A stretch of DNA of 64,000 nucleotides from assembly GCA_002286855.1 (NCBI GenBank), contig NRSV01000037.1:124001-188000 (forward strand), given 5' to 3'. The translations under genes and the position numbers were made by a program. The notes below the pieces were generated by a model. The model was not told the DNA's origin. It ran no database searches and saw only the letters and a list, made by a program, of their open reading frames with translations. Origin of the DNA: Bipolaris cookei. Lineage: Eukaryota > Ascomycota > Dothideomycetes > Pleosporales > Pleosporaceae. Positions 1-11,848 of the stretch are shown here, piece after piece (the stretch's first letter is position 1; every line of letters starts with the position of its first letter).

Positions 1-1400
1 CTTTATAATGTTTTCCTTTTTCGACTTCTCGTTTGCTTCTTGTGGTTTTTTCGTCACTTCCCGTACTTTCGGAGTATGCGACACGTCGCTAGCATAGTCT
101 GATCCATCATCCACGTCTGTACCAAACTCGTTTTCTATTTCTGCTGGTACTTGCATCTCTGGCACACGTGTCTGCTCTTGCACATCATCATGTGTTTCTG
201 GTGCTGGTGTTGGCTTAGGCTTAACAATGTTTGGACGCACTGGAGATGGTTAATAAAGTGCTTATTTCAAACGAAAACCAAGTCATACTTATCACCCGTC
301 GTGTTTGCCTCTTCATTCCCTTCTTCTTCCATGCCCTCCGAGGTTTGCCATCGGGACCCAGTTCCGGTTCTTCCTCGCTGTCTTCTTCAGATTCAATACC
401 CCGATCTGGACCTAAGGGCATCGGCGCTTGGCTGTCTTGCACTAAGAGTTGCGGTACTCTGGGTTTCTTTGGAGCTACTATGCCTTCTTCTTCCATTTCC
501 AGTTCTCGCATAATATCCGCCTCTTCATCAAGCTTGTCGTCCTCATCTTTCTTCATAGCCTGTATCATAGCAGTCAAACTGCGTCCTAGCCCCCGCCGCT
601 TCCATGGCGCTGGTCGAGGGGTTGCTTCATCTTCTTCATCAATTGCGCCCAGAGCATTGTCTCTTCGAAGAAAAGCAGGTGTCGCTAACCCATGTATCGT
701 AGATGAAGGTGTCCCTTCCTCGTCTAGTCTTCTTTTCTTTGGTGTAACGAATTGATTCAGCAGAAAGCGCTTTCCGGCCGATAGCGGTGTTCTCTCTCCT
801 CTCGCTCGAGACTCCAGTAATGCTTCGCTTGCTCCATCTTCCAACCCCTTACTCGGTGTCTGTGGCACATTCAACCCCACTTCTCCAAGCACAGTCCTCG
901 ATTTGGTAGGGGTGAGTGCAAAAGGTAGCTGATCAAAAAGGCCTAGGACTATGCCATCGCGTTGCGGGGTTGGTCCGATTACGGCAGGCCCTTGTGGTGA
1001 AAGGAGATCGGCCGCTTGGGTGACGTTCTCTGAAAGCTCGTCCTCCTCCCTCTTTCTTTTCATGGGCGTGGTAACAACAGCCTTGGGCGCTGCTTTTGTC
1101 GTGCGCTCTGTGTCGACGGCTGCGTTCCGGTTTCTAGTTCGCTTCGAGGGTGTTTCCGGAGCTGCTTTTCGTGAGAGCTGTGCCCTCAGCTTACTGTATT
1201 CTTTGTATTTTTGTGCTGTACTTTTGTTAGTATGGTTATAGTATGTCCTTATCCAGCGCGTGCATACAAATCTCGGCATTGGCCTTGATGTCGTCGCGTC
1301 CCGCCTTTCGGCCATGGTTCTGGGCCGCAAATTTCTTCTCCCAGACTTTCAGGTCTTGTCGTAATACAGTGCAGCGCTGTTCAATGTCGTCGTTACTCAT
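1..1400 (-). CDS. sld2: DNA replication initiation factor Sld2/Drc1 (3' end beyond window)
   Basis: Sld2 is a CDK substrate which, once phosphorylated, binds Dpb11 to help load the replicative helicase. Exons read complement(<1..239, 289..1215, 1268..1400), with introns of 49 and 52 nt. The N-terminus has the family signature: a WEKKFAAQNHGRKAGRDDIK motif running across intron 1 into QKYKEYSKLRAQL. After intron 2 the conserved RRVIMRP motif is restored, which fixes that splice site (the donor is GTATGA, not the nearby GTGATA). The middle is disordered, basic and rich in S/T-P sites (TPSK, TPMKR, TPTK, TPKK), as expected for a CDK target. The frame stays open to base 1, so 433 codons are visible and the C-terminus is missing. 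The start at MSNDDIE was chosen because the upstream in-frame extension is not family-like. Confidence 0.88.
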
Positions 1401-1704
1401 GGTGACTGGCGTAGAATCGTATGGGCAAAAAGTAAGCAAAAGCGGGCAAGAGAGAAGTGTAATTGATGCCGACATTAAATCGCGGTACGCGTTACGTGCA
1501 CGCGACAAGACACCGCTAGCAGGGGTATCTCAGCCCTACCGGCTCCACACCACATGTGCATCATTCACTAGCATTTCATTGGCGAGCATGACGCATCAGA
1601 TATATTCTACAAAATATCCTTCACAACTCCGCGCTCGTATGCTTGAGAGCTCGAAGGTCACGTCGCTGATGCACAAAAGAAAAGCCTAATCGAAATTGGG
1701 GAAT
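1401..1704. other. Intergenic, sld2 leader and lpd1 3' side
   Basis: This separates two genes on the same strand and must hold the lpd1 3' UTR and the sld2 promoter. I see no coding signal, repeat or RNA gene in it. Confidence 0.5.
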
Positions 1705-3496
1705 CTAGTAGTGAACAGCCTTGTCGTAGGTGGCCATGGCAGCCTCCTTGAACGCCTCAGCAAGAGTAGGATGAGCGTGACATGTGCGCGCAACATCTGC
1801 ATAATTGTTAGTGCTAATCCAAGAAGATTTTTGATCCCATTCAACTTACCCTCAGAGCTGGCGCCGTATTCCAGTGCAAGCGTACCTTCTGCAATCATCT
1901 CACCGGCGTTGGGACCAATGATGTGAATACCCAATATCCGGTCGGTCTGAGCATCTGACAGGAACTTGACCATACCCTCAGTATCAAGGTTGGTCTTGGC
2001 TCTTGAGTTGGCAGTGAAAGGGAAGGTTCCAGTCTTGTACTTGATGCCAGCCTCCTTGAGTTCCTGCTCATTCTGGCCAACCCAAGCAACCTCAGGGTGA
2101 GTGTACATAACAGAAGGAATAGCGCCGTAGTTGACGTGGCCATGGCCCTTGTGAATGTACTCAATGGCAGCGACAGCCTCCTCCTCAGCCTTGTGGGCAA
2201 GCATAGGGCCGAAGGTGCAGTCTCCGATGGCGCGAATGTGGGGGATCTTGGTGCGGTACTCCTGGTCAATGATCAGGCGGCCCCTCTCATCGGTCTCGAG
2301 ACTGATGTTGTCAAGGCCAAGACCGGAAGTGTATGGGCGGCGGCCGATAGCAACGAGGACGCAGTCCGCATCGAGCTAGGCATGTCAGCACTACAATCAG
2401 CTAGTGTTGCTCAAAATCGACTCACAGTCTCCTCCTTTCCACCCTTTGCGGCCTCGACGCTGACGTTGACACCAGCGCTGTGAACCTCACCAGCGGTAAC
2501 CTTTGTGTTGAGCTTGAACTTCAAGCCCTGCTTTTGAAGGATCTTCTGGGTCTGCTTCGCAATTTCGTTGTCCATGCCGGGGCCACCAATCTGGCCCAAG
2601 AACTCAACAACGGTAACCTCAGAGCCCAGACGCGACCAAACGGAGGCCTATATGTGGTTAGTATAGTCGACCAAAAGAACGACTGAATATTTCCCTACCA
2701 TCTCAAGTCCGATGATGCCACCGCCAATGACGGTCATCTTCTTGGGCACCTCCTGGAGCGCAATGGCGCCGGTGCTTGTGATAACCTTCTGCTCGTCGAT
2801 GGTCAAGCCCGGGAAAGGAGTGGCCTCAGAACCAGTGGCAATGAGGATGTTCTTTCCGCGGACAGTAGTCTCGCCGCCCTCAGTAAGGTTGACGGCAATG
2901 GTGTGCTCGTCCTGGAACGCACCAGTACCCTTGATGTACTCGACGTTGTTCTTCTTGAAAAGGAACTCAATTCCCTTTGTGAGACCAGAAACGGAGCTCT
3001 CCTTAGCCTTCATCATGGCGGGGAGGTTGAGCTTGACATCGCCGACTTCGATTCCGCGACTCTTGGTGTCGTGGAGGATCTGGTGGTAGAGATGCGAGTT
3101 GTTGAGGAGGGACTTGGAGGGGATGCAGCCGACGTTCAAGCAGGTTCCACCCAGGGAGCCACGCTTTTCGATGCAAGTGACCTGTCCGCTTGTGTCAACT
3201 TTGTGATCTTGCCACTGTCCGGATGTGTCTTGCTAACCTTCATGCCCGCCTGTCCAGCCTTGATGGCTGCGACATATCCCGCAACACCACCGCCAATGAT
3301 GACTAGGTCCTTCTCCTCTGTCCAGCGGTCAGCAGATGCACCAAACCAATGCCGCGCAGTAATGCGACTCACCAGCTTCCGACGCATATCCACGTCGTAA
3401 CCGGTTCTGGAAGTAAATGTTTGATGCGCAGAATGTGCTTCGGGTGACGGGTCTCGACGCCCGTTGAGCGGCGCGGGGTGCCAGTGAGCGAAACAT
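1705..3496 (-). CDS. lpd1: Dihydrolipoyl dehydrogenase, mitochondrial (E3)
   Basis: This flavoenzyme reoxidises the lipoyl groups of pyruvate and 2-oxoglutarate dehydrogenases and the glycine cleavage system in the mitochondrial matrix. Exons are complement(1705..1796, 1850..2375, 2426..2647, 2699..3181, 3238..3317, 3373..3496), giving 508 aa, the usual length. The start at MFRSLAPRAAQRASRP gives an Arg/Ser-rich targeting presequence. Landmarks in order are the FAD-binding VIIGGGVAGY, the redox-active disulfide in GGTCLNVGCIPSK, the NAD-binding GGGIIGLEM, the second FAD motif around AIGDCTFGPMLAHKAEEE, and the C-terminal HAHPTLAEAF with the catalytic His-Glu pair. All five introns are 49-56 nt, and splicing restores each motif exactly. 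Identity is very secure. Confidence 0.96.
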
Positions 3497-3769
3497 GATG
3501 AAGATGGCCGGAGGGAACACAACCAAAAGAAGCCGTGAGGTATACGGCTAGGATGACAGGCGTCAATGGATGGGGCGTGGGATGGCAGATGTGGTTGAGC
3601 TTTTTGCGGAGCTCGGCCGGGAAGGCCTATGCGGCTTCCGTAGGGTCAAGGGTGGCGCCAAGATGACAAAGTGCCTCATGTTCAACATCGCCTCCTGACA
3701 CCATACTGCATCGGTTCTTCTATAACTCTACTATTAAACATACAACAGAAGGGTATTCTAGTCAAACGC

Positions 3770-6335
3770 TCAGTCTTTCGTCAACGTGGTAGTCGCCAAC
3801 ACTCTAGTCAGCATGTCCATGACGGACTTGCATGCCCACCGCACCGTTTCCTTCTCCGCTTCCTCGATAATCTCCGTCTTGCTAACTGTCTTCTTCAAGA
3901 AGAATTGCAAACCAGCAATCATTTCTGGTGCTTGATCTGCCTCTACAAAAACCTCTCGGACGGCCCGTTCGTCACGCTTGTCTTTTGTCTTGGATGTCTT
4001 CAATGCCTCCAGAATTGTAGTAACAAGTAAGACTTCAACAAAAGTCTTGGTTTTCAGCTGCAAGTAAGGGAAGTTGAGATTCTTGAGACTGGTAATTGGC
4101 ATGGCTTTACGGCCAATCAATGTGCCATATAGCTTGCCCTGATTGACAAGCTTTCGAAGGGACGTGTCAGTGTCCGCCTCATCATCATCATCATCAGAGT
4201 CGTCCGCGCCATCTTGCTTTTCCCCTAATCTCTTGAAAATATCCCAAAGCGCGAATTGAAAGCTCTTGCGGGTCTTATGGTCAGAGCAAATATTGCGCGC
4301 AAGTACAGTGTAGTACGGGTTGTAGGTCTTCTCAGCGCCTGCACAGTGAACAATGACTCGTGGTATCTCTGCTTCTTGAGATTTCTTGAGATTGAGCTTG
4401 TTCAATCGTATTTGTGCATCCTTGAAGTCGCTGGCAGACATTATAGAGATGAAGATGGCCCGCCGAATGTCTGTGTTCATACGGTGCTCGCGAGCGAGCT
4501 GCACAAGATCAACTTCGCTATCGTCGCCCTCGTCATCGATATGTGTCGTGGTCTGTTCAGCTTTCCTGTCATCCTCGGCCGGCTCCTCGTTTCCTGGTTG
4601 ATTGCGCCAACTCGCTCCGACAAGCCACCACTTCCCTTTCTTCTCAGTATCTCTGATATCCTTCAGACCAACCCGTAGTGGTTCGGTCGCCTTGAGATTC
4701 CGTGAGTTCAGCGTACCAAGCTGCTTCTTCATCCGGGTTGTATGCTCTCTCGAGATTGCGGAGGAAGCGATACCAGTCTTCATCTTGTTGTTCTTGAGGT
4801 CGTTGATTGTTTCAATCATGAACTTAGTGCGAACCGGCAAGTTGTTTTGGCCAACCTTGGAGACAGACTTCTGGAGAAGAACAACAATGTCCTTGAGAGA
4901 GGTCGGATCGTCTTGGCGTAACTGTGGACCAGCTGCCCGGACTATTCTCAACAGAAGTTCGGTGTTGATTTCGGTAAGCTCGTCTAGAAAGAATCGAATG
5001 TAGTCGAAGACAATATTACTGCCAATGACTTGAAATGTATACAACTCTGCCACCACGGATATGAGATTCGACGTCTGCTTTCCAGAACCGTCTTTGTTCC
5101 CCTGATAGTGTCTGTCAACTTCCGCAACAATCCGCTCTACCATCTGTGCGCCGAAGTCTGGTCCAATAATTTTGTAGATCGCAGCGATAAAACCGGCGTG
5201 CAAGTTCAGGAAAGTATCTAGGAGAGCGGTGGGATCTGATAGCATGCCAATCAATAGATTGACCAGTGTGTTGTTGACGTATCCACGAGGGTTGTTCTGG
5301 TAGATAGTCTCGATTTCGCGTAAGATGGAGAGTATGTTGGCTTCTGAAAGACGGTTGAAAAGACCTTGTATCTGCCTTCGAAGACATAGCAAAGCCTCTG
5401 TGTCCGATGAAGGTGGTGCTCGGAGCGCAGGTGGTATATATTTCGTCGGCTGGGCATCCAGTGCTACAGGGGCAACGTATGGATTTTCCCGTTTCTTCGG
5501 TTGTTCTGGCTCAGCGTCTTCGGCATTGTCATCTTCGGAGCCCAAATCACTTTCCTCGTCGTAGTCTGTCTCATCTTCGTCATCGAAGTCTGCCTCTTCT
5601 AAGTCCAAGTCTTCGTTAGACTCAGACGCTTCTGAGTCATCATCTTCTTCTTCATCCGGCTCCTGGCCTAAGGCCTTCCGCCTCTTACTTGCAAGCCAGT
5701 CGTCATCTTCATCCCTTTTACGTTTTGAAGGCTGAGTGCCTTCTTCATCGCTAAAGTCTCCGAGATCTCCAAGGCCCTCAAACAGGTCATCGAGACCGTC
5801 ATCTGCTCCCTTGAATTTCTTCTTGCCCTTCACACCTAATCTTTTTTCAAGTGCAGCAATTTCGGCATCGTCCTGGGCTAGTCTGTCTCTTGTGGCGCGT
5901 GATACGTTCGCGGGCGGAGGCGATGCTTCCTCTGAATTCGAGGGCTTTGTTTTAAGTATGCCTTTCAGAGGCTTTTGTGGCTTCTTCTTCTCTATTGGTG
6001 GTGGTGTGGCGTCTGATTCGATGTTGTCCCAATCTATCTCCTCTTCCTCGTCCTCATCTTCCGATTCTGGTTCACGACGCGGTCCTCGGCCATTATGTGG
6101 ATGTGTTGGCGCAGGCTTCCTGCCCTGCTTATTCTGTTGCTTCTTCTCTACGCGATCGGCTTTGCGCCTGTCTTTGCGATTCAGTGGCCCATTACGCGGT
6201 CCGTTGCGCCGCTTTTTGTTTGCTGGATCTGCAATTTTTTAGCTTTGAAAATATGTCTAGCTACGGCCTGGTATTACCTCCAAGTTGATCCCGTAGCTCT
6301 GCGGGCAACTTCGGGCCTCCGAAGGGTTTGCGCAT
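3770..6335 (-). CDS. sgd1: Sgd1/NOM1-type nucleolar MIF4G-MA3 protein
   Basis: Members of this family act in the nucleolus in small-subunit ribosome assembly; the yeast gene was found as a suppressor of glycerol-defective osmosensitive mutants. Exons are complement(3770..6228, 6278..6335), 838 aa. The first exon encodes MRKPFGGPKLPAELRDQLGG and a 49-nt intron joins it to a basic, then very acidic, disordered N-terminal third (Asp/Glu runs near residues 180-260). A helical MIF4G-like region follows at roughly 295-500 (from EALLCLRRQIQGLFNRLSEA) and an MA3 region at roughly 600-740 (from DIRRAIFISIMSASDFKDA). The start lies only 156 bp from the divergent srp14 start, so the two probably share a promoter. 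Confidence 0.9.
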
Positions 6336-6491
6336 GTTGTGGTGTCTGAGGCGGTCGGTTGTCGCAAAAAAGTTCGAGGGTCGGAGTTTAGGTGAGATTT
6401 CCCCGCGTCTCCGCCTCGCACTGACGGTAGGCATCCCACTATGCAACCTACCACCTCCATGGCGCGACTAATATAGCACACAACATTCACA
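6336..6491. promoter_or_regulatory. Compact bidirectional promoter, sgd1 / srp14
   Basis: The two inferred start codons face away from each other across 156 bp, so this stretch must hold both 5' leaders and core promoters. No TATA box is evident. The position is inferred from the gene models only. Confidence 0.5.
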
Positions 6492-6967
6492 ATGGGGCGA
6501 GAACATTTGAGCAACGATGAGGTGTGGGGTATCACATGTATGCAATCATCTTCTCTGTTCTAACACTTGCTCAGTTCTTTGCAAAACTCGCCAACCTTTT
6601 CGAATACACACGAACAAAAGGCCACGGCAGCGTCTACCTTGTACAGAAACGCATGACATTCGGTACCACTTCCACCCCACCTCCAGCCAACAAGGTCGCC
6701 GATGATCCATTATGGGACACCCATCCTAAAGACTCGCTGCCTGTTTTGATCCGCGCACACAACAACAAGAGCGACAAGAAAGCAGGGACAGACAGGAAAA
6801 ACGTCGACAAAATAGAGTTGAGCACAGTGGTAAAACCGGAAGACTTGGACGGATTCTATGCGCGATATGCTGAGGCATGCAAGGCGGGCATGAGTGGATT
6901 GAAGAAGCGAGACAAGAAGAAGGCGAAGAAGACCAAGAAAAAGAAGAAGGTTGAGACGAAGGCATAA
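6492..6967 (+). CDS. srp14: Signal recognition particle 14-kDa subunit
   Basis: SRP14 belongs to the Alu domain of the signal recognition particle, which binds SRP RNA and slows elongation while ribosomes are targeted to the ER. Exons are 6492..6521 and 6575..6967, 140 aa. Exon 1 encodes MGREHLSNDE and the intron donor is a weak GTGTGG. Exon 2 opens FFAKLANLFEYTRTKGHGSVYLVQKR, matching the family's first half, and ends in a Lys-rich tail (KKRDKKKAKKTKKKKK) typical of fungal SRP14. An insertion (about residues 45-60, TPPPANKVADD) separates the strands, as in other ascomycetes. The short first exon has only modest support; the rest is secure. Confidence 0.9.
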
Positions 6968-7280
6968 GTACGATAATGTCTTACTTGCACATGCACCACA
7001 CAAGAATGTGGTTCAGCATGTTTATAAACAGCCCCATCATTGAGGTCAGACATGGAGACAAGCATCATCAATGATTCAAAGGACGCCAGGCGAAGAGCTG
7101 TTTGACAGACATCCAAGCTACGGGGTTGAGACAGAATATGCATCAAAGTATGGGCCGTAACAGGGATTGCTTAAGATGCCAATTTATCACGTCTGTCGCA
7201 GACGAAATCTCAACAAATTACACTTACATTTCAAGCACGCGCATTCATGTTTCACACGTCCTTGCTGAATCACAGGAAAA
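6968..7280. other. Convergent intergenic, srp14 / DOPA-dioxygenase-like
   Basis: The 3' ends of two convergent genes meet here. I see no RNA gene, repeat or coding signal; both 3' UTRs should lie in this stretch. Confidence 0.4.
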
Positions 7281-8042
7281 TTATACCTTCAATGCTGCTC
7301 TCTTCTTGAACATTTTCAAGTTAAGAGGCAGCGGGTTTCCCATCCACGTTGCGCGCTGTGTATGGTCTCTCTCTTCTTCATCAGTGTTCGGATGAATCAG
7401 TGCTGAAAGTGGACCTCTGTTGATTACTAGCCAAGGAATAAATGCACCAAACTGTTCTGGTAATCGTGAGTGAAGACTCCAGATTCTAATCCAACAAGCC
7501 AGAACTTACGTGGAGTGAAAATGTTAACCTCGAACATGGCTAAAGGATGAGGTCCAATTGCTCGATCCCACACTCGGTATATGCGCAACTCAGGGACTTT
7601 TTTGGTTAGAAACAACTGGATTAAGGAAGAACGGTACCATACACTCGCGACGTATACGCTCCCAAAGCTCATTGGCAAACTTTGTTTCTTCCTCGTCACT
7701 CTGAAGATAGTAGATGTGAACACTGGAAATATAAGTAATATGTTTAACAGATTATTTGAGCTTGTTATGCTCACTCAAAACCTCCACGGATGCCATTCGT
7801 GATAGGGGCTACGAAGGACTTGTAGGCATCGCTTGCCTTGTCAGCTGGTGGGTTTACATAGGATTTCCCATCCTCGGCTTTTTCGCTGTGATTGTATCAG
7901 CATTTTCCAATCGCATTCGTACCGCAATATTTGTAATCACAAACACTAGCAATATGGAATATATAACATACTTGGGTAATGGCTCACAGTTTTCGTAGCC
8001 TTTAAGAGGGGATTCGTATTTGTATAAACTAGGATCAGCCAT
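7281..8042 (-). CDS. DOPA 4,5-dioxygenase-like protein
   Basis: Five exons, complement(7281..7456, 7510..7596, 7643..7722, 7775..7885, 7972..8042), give 174 aa. After splicing the chain reads through GFDVHIYYLQSDEEETKFAN, RREFPELRIYRVWD, AIGPHPLAMFEVNIFTP and SALIHPNTDEEERDHTQRAT. This is the small ferredoxin-like fold family that includes the Amanita DOPA extradiol dioxygenase; the His residues in DVHIYY and GPHP are candidate metal ligands. Most filamentous fungi carry such a gene, and few make betalains, so the real substrate is uncertain. Exon 4 uses an AAG acceptor. There is no signal peptide, so it is probably cytosolic. The family call is strong and the function weak. Confidence 0.85.
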
Positions 8043-8644
8043 TGCTACCTTATGTAGTCAGAAAGAGACTATGTTTAGTTGGAATGGATGATAACATCTG
8101 TATGTTACATTGTAGTTTATATGTCCTTTCATCTAGCGCTGTTCAGTTACCGAGCGAATTGCTTTGTTTGTCAGCGCGGAACTAGAGCCGCTTTTACTCC
8201 CATCGCGAGGGGGCTCAAATGTCTACTTAACGAAGGTTACAGGCCATTTCCATGTTGCGAATTAAATAAACTTTATGTTTGAAGCATTCAAAATCTAGTC
8301 CTTGGAAGGCCGTCGTCATCAAAACGGTGTGGCTATGCAGCTAAAGTCAACAAGGCGCACCTCTCAGGTCAAATTGAAACAGGTATCTCTTTACAAAAAG
8401 CAATCGAGTGCGCATACACATCACAATGCATTATCCTAGTATGTTAACACGAGCCTTGATTGATAAGGGAAATTGGATGATTGGCCTTATCAACACATAT
8501 AGTGCTTCACGTACCTAGACGGTGCACGGAGCCTGTGGAGGGGTCCATTTGAGTCACCCCGCGCCCACTCAATATAATTCCGACCACAGCAGACAGTCTG
8601 CGCAACACTCCCCAAAAGATATCTGCACACCAATTGCTGCCATC
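8043..8644. promoter_or_regulatory. Divergent intergenic, DOPA-dioxygenase-like / AspRS
   Basis: About 600 bp hold two leaders and promoters. An open frame extends upstream of the AspRS start, but its residues are not AspRS-like. Nothing else was recognised. Confidence 0.45.
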
Positions 8645-10429
8645 ATGGCCCAGCCTACCTACTATATCGACGAGGATGTCGGTCAGGATATCGCAGAACA
8701 GACGGGCGACGAATCACTGCCCTACAAATCCCTCGGATACGCTGTCCTGACTCGCGGCGAGACTCCCAAGTTCCTTACCAGGAAGAGTGTTACTGGAGAG
8801 GTCGCAGAGGGTACAGATGCGTCCTCGAGGTTAGAGTGGAAGGAGGTCGCCAAGTCGGCCATGAAGAAGGCGGTCAACTATGCAAAGGCGCAGAAGAAGA
8901 AGGCCGAGAAGGAGCAGGGACAGCTTGCGCAGCGCATGAAGGAGGAGGCAGACCGCAACAAAGTCCTTGATGAAGCCAAGAAGGTCGTCATAGAAGAGGA
9001 CAAGAGTCTCCCAGAGGCGATCAAGATCAAGCTCGACGAAACCGACCCAAAGAAGATCACGCTAGGAGACGGCAAGGATACAAAGGGTACACGAGTACGA
9101 GTGTTTGGTCGCGTACACCGTGAGCGAAGACAAAAGGATGTCATGTTCGTCACCTTAAGAGATGGTTACGGCTACATGCAGGTCATCTTCACTGGTAACC
9201 TTGCAAAGACCTACGATGCCCTCACCTTGACTCGCGAAACCAGCATGGAGATTCTCGGAGAGTTGAGGCAGATCCCCGCTGGTGCCCACGCTCCCAACAA
9301 CCGCGAACTGCATGCCGACTACTACAAGATTCACAGTGGCTGGAAGGCAGCTGGTGGCGATGATGCCATTACCAACAGGGTATCAAAGGACACTGAGCAC
9401 GCGACTTTGCTGGATCTGCGACATCTCACTCTACGTGGAGAGACTGCGTCCAAGGTCATGATTGTCCGTGACGCCGTTGAGTTTGCATTCAACCAGGTCT
9501 ACAAAGAACTCCGACTACGCAAGGTCAGTCCGCCAGCGCTTGTACAAACCCAGGTCGAGGGCGGTGCCACGCTCTTCAAGTTCGGCTACTATAACGAGGA
9601 GGCCTACCTTACCCAGTCTTCTCAGCTATATCTTGAGACATGCTTGCCATCAATGGGAGACGTATACTGCATCGAAAAGTCCTTCCGTGCTGAAAAGTCA
9701 TTGACCCGTCGTCATTTGGCCGAGTACACGCACATTGAGGCGGAACTCGACTACATCAACTTTGACGATCTGCTCACCCATCTCGAGGAGGTCATGTGCC
9801 GTGTTCTAGACGTCACAATGGCCGACCCCGTGGTTAAGCAATACATCATGGACCTCAACCCCGAGTTCAAACTCCCTGAGCGGCCATTCAAGCGCATGAA
9901 GTACCAAGAAGCCATCGATTGGCTCGTTGAGCACAACATCCCCAATGAAGATGGCGAGCCTCACAAGTTTGGCGACGATATCGCTGAAGCTGCAGAGCGT
10001 AGGATGACAGATGTCATCAACAGGCCCATCTTCCTGACACATTTCCCTACCGAGATCAAGGCCTTTTACATGCTGAAGGACAAGGAAGACCCAAGGGTAA
10101 CAGAGAGTGTGGATTGCCTGATGCCCGGTGTTGGTGAGATTGTTGGAGGCAGCATGAGGATGGACAACTACGATGAGTTGATGGCTGCGTTCGCCAGGGA
10201 GCAGATTGATCCTGCGGCATACTACTGGTACACTGACCAGAGGAAGTAAGTCTTGCATCCGTTCAAGTCACCCAGCATTTTACTAATGAATTTTTCCCCC
10301 AGGTACGGTTCTTCTCCCCACGGCGGCTACGGTCTCGGTCTCGAACGCTTCCTCGCCTGGCTATGCAAGCAACACACTGTCCGCGACTGCTGCCTGTACC
10401 CACGCTACTTCGGCCGCTGCAAGCCTTGA
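8645..10429 (+). CDS. dps1: Aspartyl-tRNA synthetase, cytoplasmic
   Basis: This class II synthetase charges tRNA-Asp in the cytosol. Exons are 8645..10245 and 10303..10429, 575 aa. After a Lys-rich N-terminal extension (about residues 70-130) comes the OB-fold anticodon-binding domain (VRVFGRVHRERRQKDVMFV, about 155 on), then the catalytic core with FKFGYYNEEAYLTQSSQLY, motif 2 in FRAEKSLTRRHLAEYTHIE, and motif 3 in GLGLERFLAWL, which sits in exon 2 just past the 57-nt intron. The C-terminus CLYPRYFGRCKP is the usual eukaryotic ending. The eukaryotic-type sequence and lack of a targeting peptide mark it as the cytosolic enzyme. The start at MAQPTYYIDED was chosen because upstream residues do not resemble the family. 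Confidence 0.96.
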
Positions 10430-11848
10430 GCAATCATTCATCTCCAAGTTTTTTTTTCTGTTTCCTTTGAACTTCTTACGTACCTGTCTGATTCCTATGC
10501 CAAGAAAATTAGGGGCCCAGTCAAAAAGGGTCGAGTGGTGTGATTTGATTTGCAGCAACTCAGGCTTTCTGTTGCCTTGCCTTTTTTGCCAGCAAAGCCC
10601 TTGTCTCACGTCACACTAGGCAACGGCAATGGACGAATCATATAGTTAAATCATAGTACCCAGTCAACTTGTTCAGCATAGTACATGTTCCTTGGTTCTT
10701 GTTTCTCCCATTGCCATGGATGCCTAAAGTCCCTAATCGTGTTCATGTGCTTCTTTCCCCTCTCCTACGCCCCGTAGTGTCACGGGATGCGTGCAACGTG
10801 TCAGGCTTGCGGTGAACCCGGTGAACCCCATCGGACGGCCCACCTTTTTTTTCTCTAATCACCCCTGATCGGCAGTCGAAAAGCCTCATCACGGCAATGA
10901 CAGTAACACCACATAGCATGCAATCAAGTTGGGGGCATGAAGCACATATGTATGTATGTAACGGTCCAGGGTCGACCCATTCTGCCATTCGCAGCACCAG
11001 TTCATAAGAAAAGCCTAAATAAACCTTTTCTAAGATATCCAGCAGTATGTCTCTTTCCCCTTCTCCTCCCCCACCAAAAAAAGATGAAGTTTGATATGCA
11101 AGCTTCACAACCAGAGTAGTAGCAGTAGTTGCCTATTACCGGCAGTCCCTCTCCCAACTTGCTTTGCTCGGTAGAGCCAAACGCCGGACAGAAAACGGGA
11201 GAGATATAGAGAGAAAGAAAAGGAAGTGACAGAGCAAAAAAAAACCCGTCTCCCTTCACTCACTCCTCTCCCCAAAAAGACTAAAGATATATCAAAAACA
11301 TTGGCCCCCTTCCCCCCGAATCAAAACTCCTACGCTATGCATTTGTGGTACAGCGTTCAAAAGCTCCCCTTTCTGCGAAAAATATGTTAGGCTCTAAGCA
11401 GTTGGGTGAGCTATTTGTACCGGGAAAAATCCGTATGGGAAAAGTAAAGCGCTAAGTTGCGCATATCATGGTACTGTAGCAAAAAGAGAGGAAAAAAAGA
11501 GCCGACCCGAGTTGAGGAAAACATACGCAAGGCAAACAAAGAGCTTTTTTCTGTTCGAAAGAGACGAAAGTTGTTGACGTGTCGAACGAGGACCGTGCCG
11601 CGCGTCCATTGGACGAACAGGGTGTCGTGTTCGAATTTCCAAGTCAGGCAAATGAGGCTAAGCAGAGCGAAGCCTCGCCACAGCCAATCTGCTGACGATA
11701 CGCTACCTTGGCAAGGACATCTGAAATGATTGTAGATGGATAAGAGTTTTGGATGGTGTACATAGCGTGCCTCGTATCCAGGGTTGCTTGGCGGTGTCAC
11801 TATAACTCAACCAGATAAGGTTGGAAACCGCTGTTATTAAAGCAGCGC
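10430..11848. other. Convergent intergenic, AspRS / Rco1-like
   Basis: This 1.4-kb gap lies between two 3' ends. It contains short A-runs and a CT-rich patch near 11050-11260 but no convincing open frame, tRNA or repeat. It is longer than two 3' UTRs would normally need. Confidence 0.4.

Noticed and set aside
11600..11660. GTTCGAATTTCC, resembling a tRNA B box
   Set aside because: No matching A box, acceptor stem or T-arm pairing around it.
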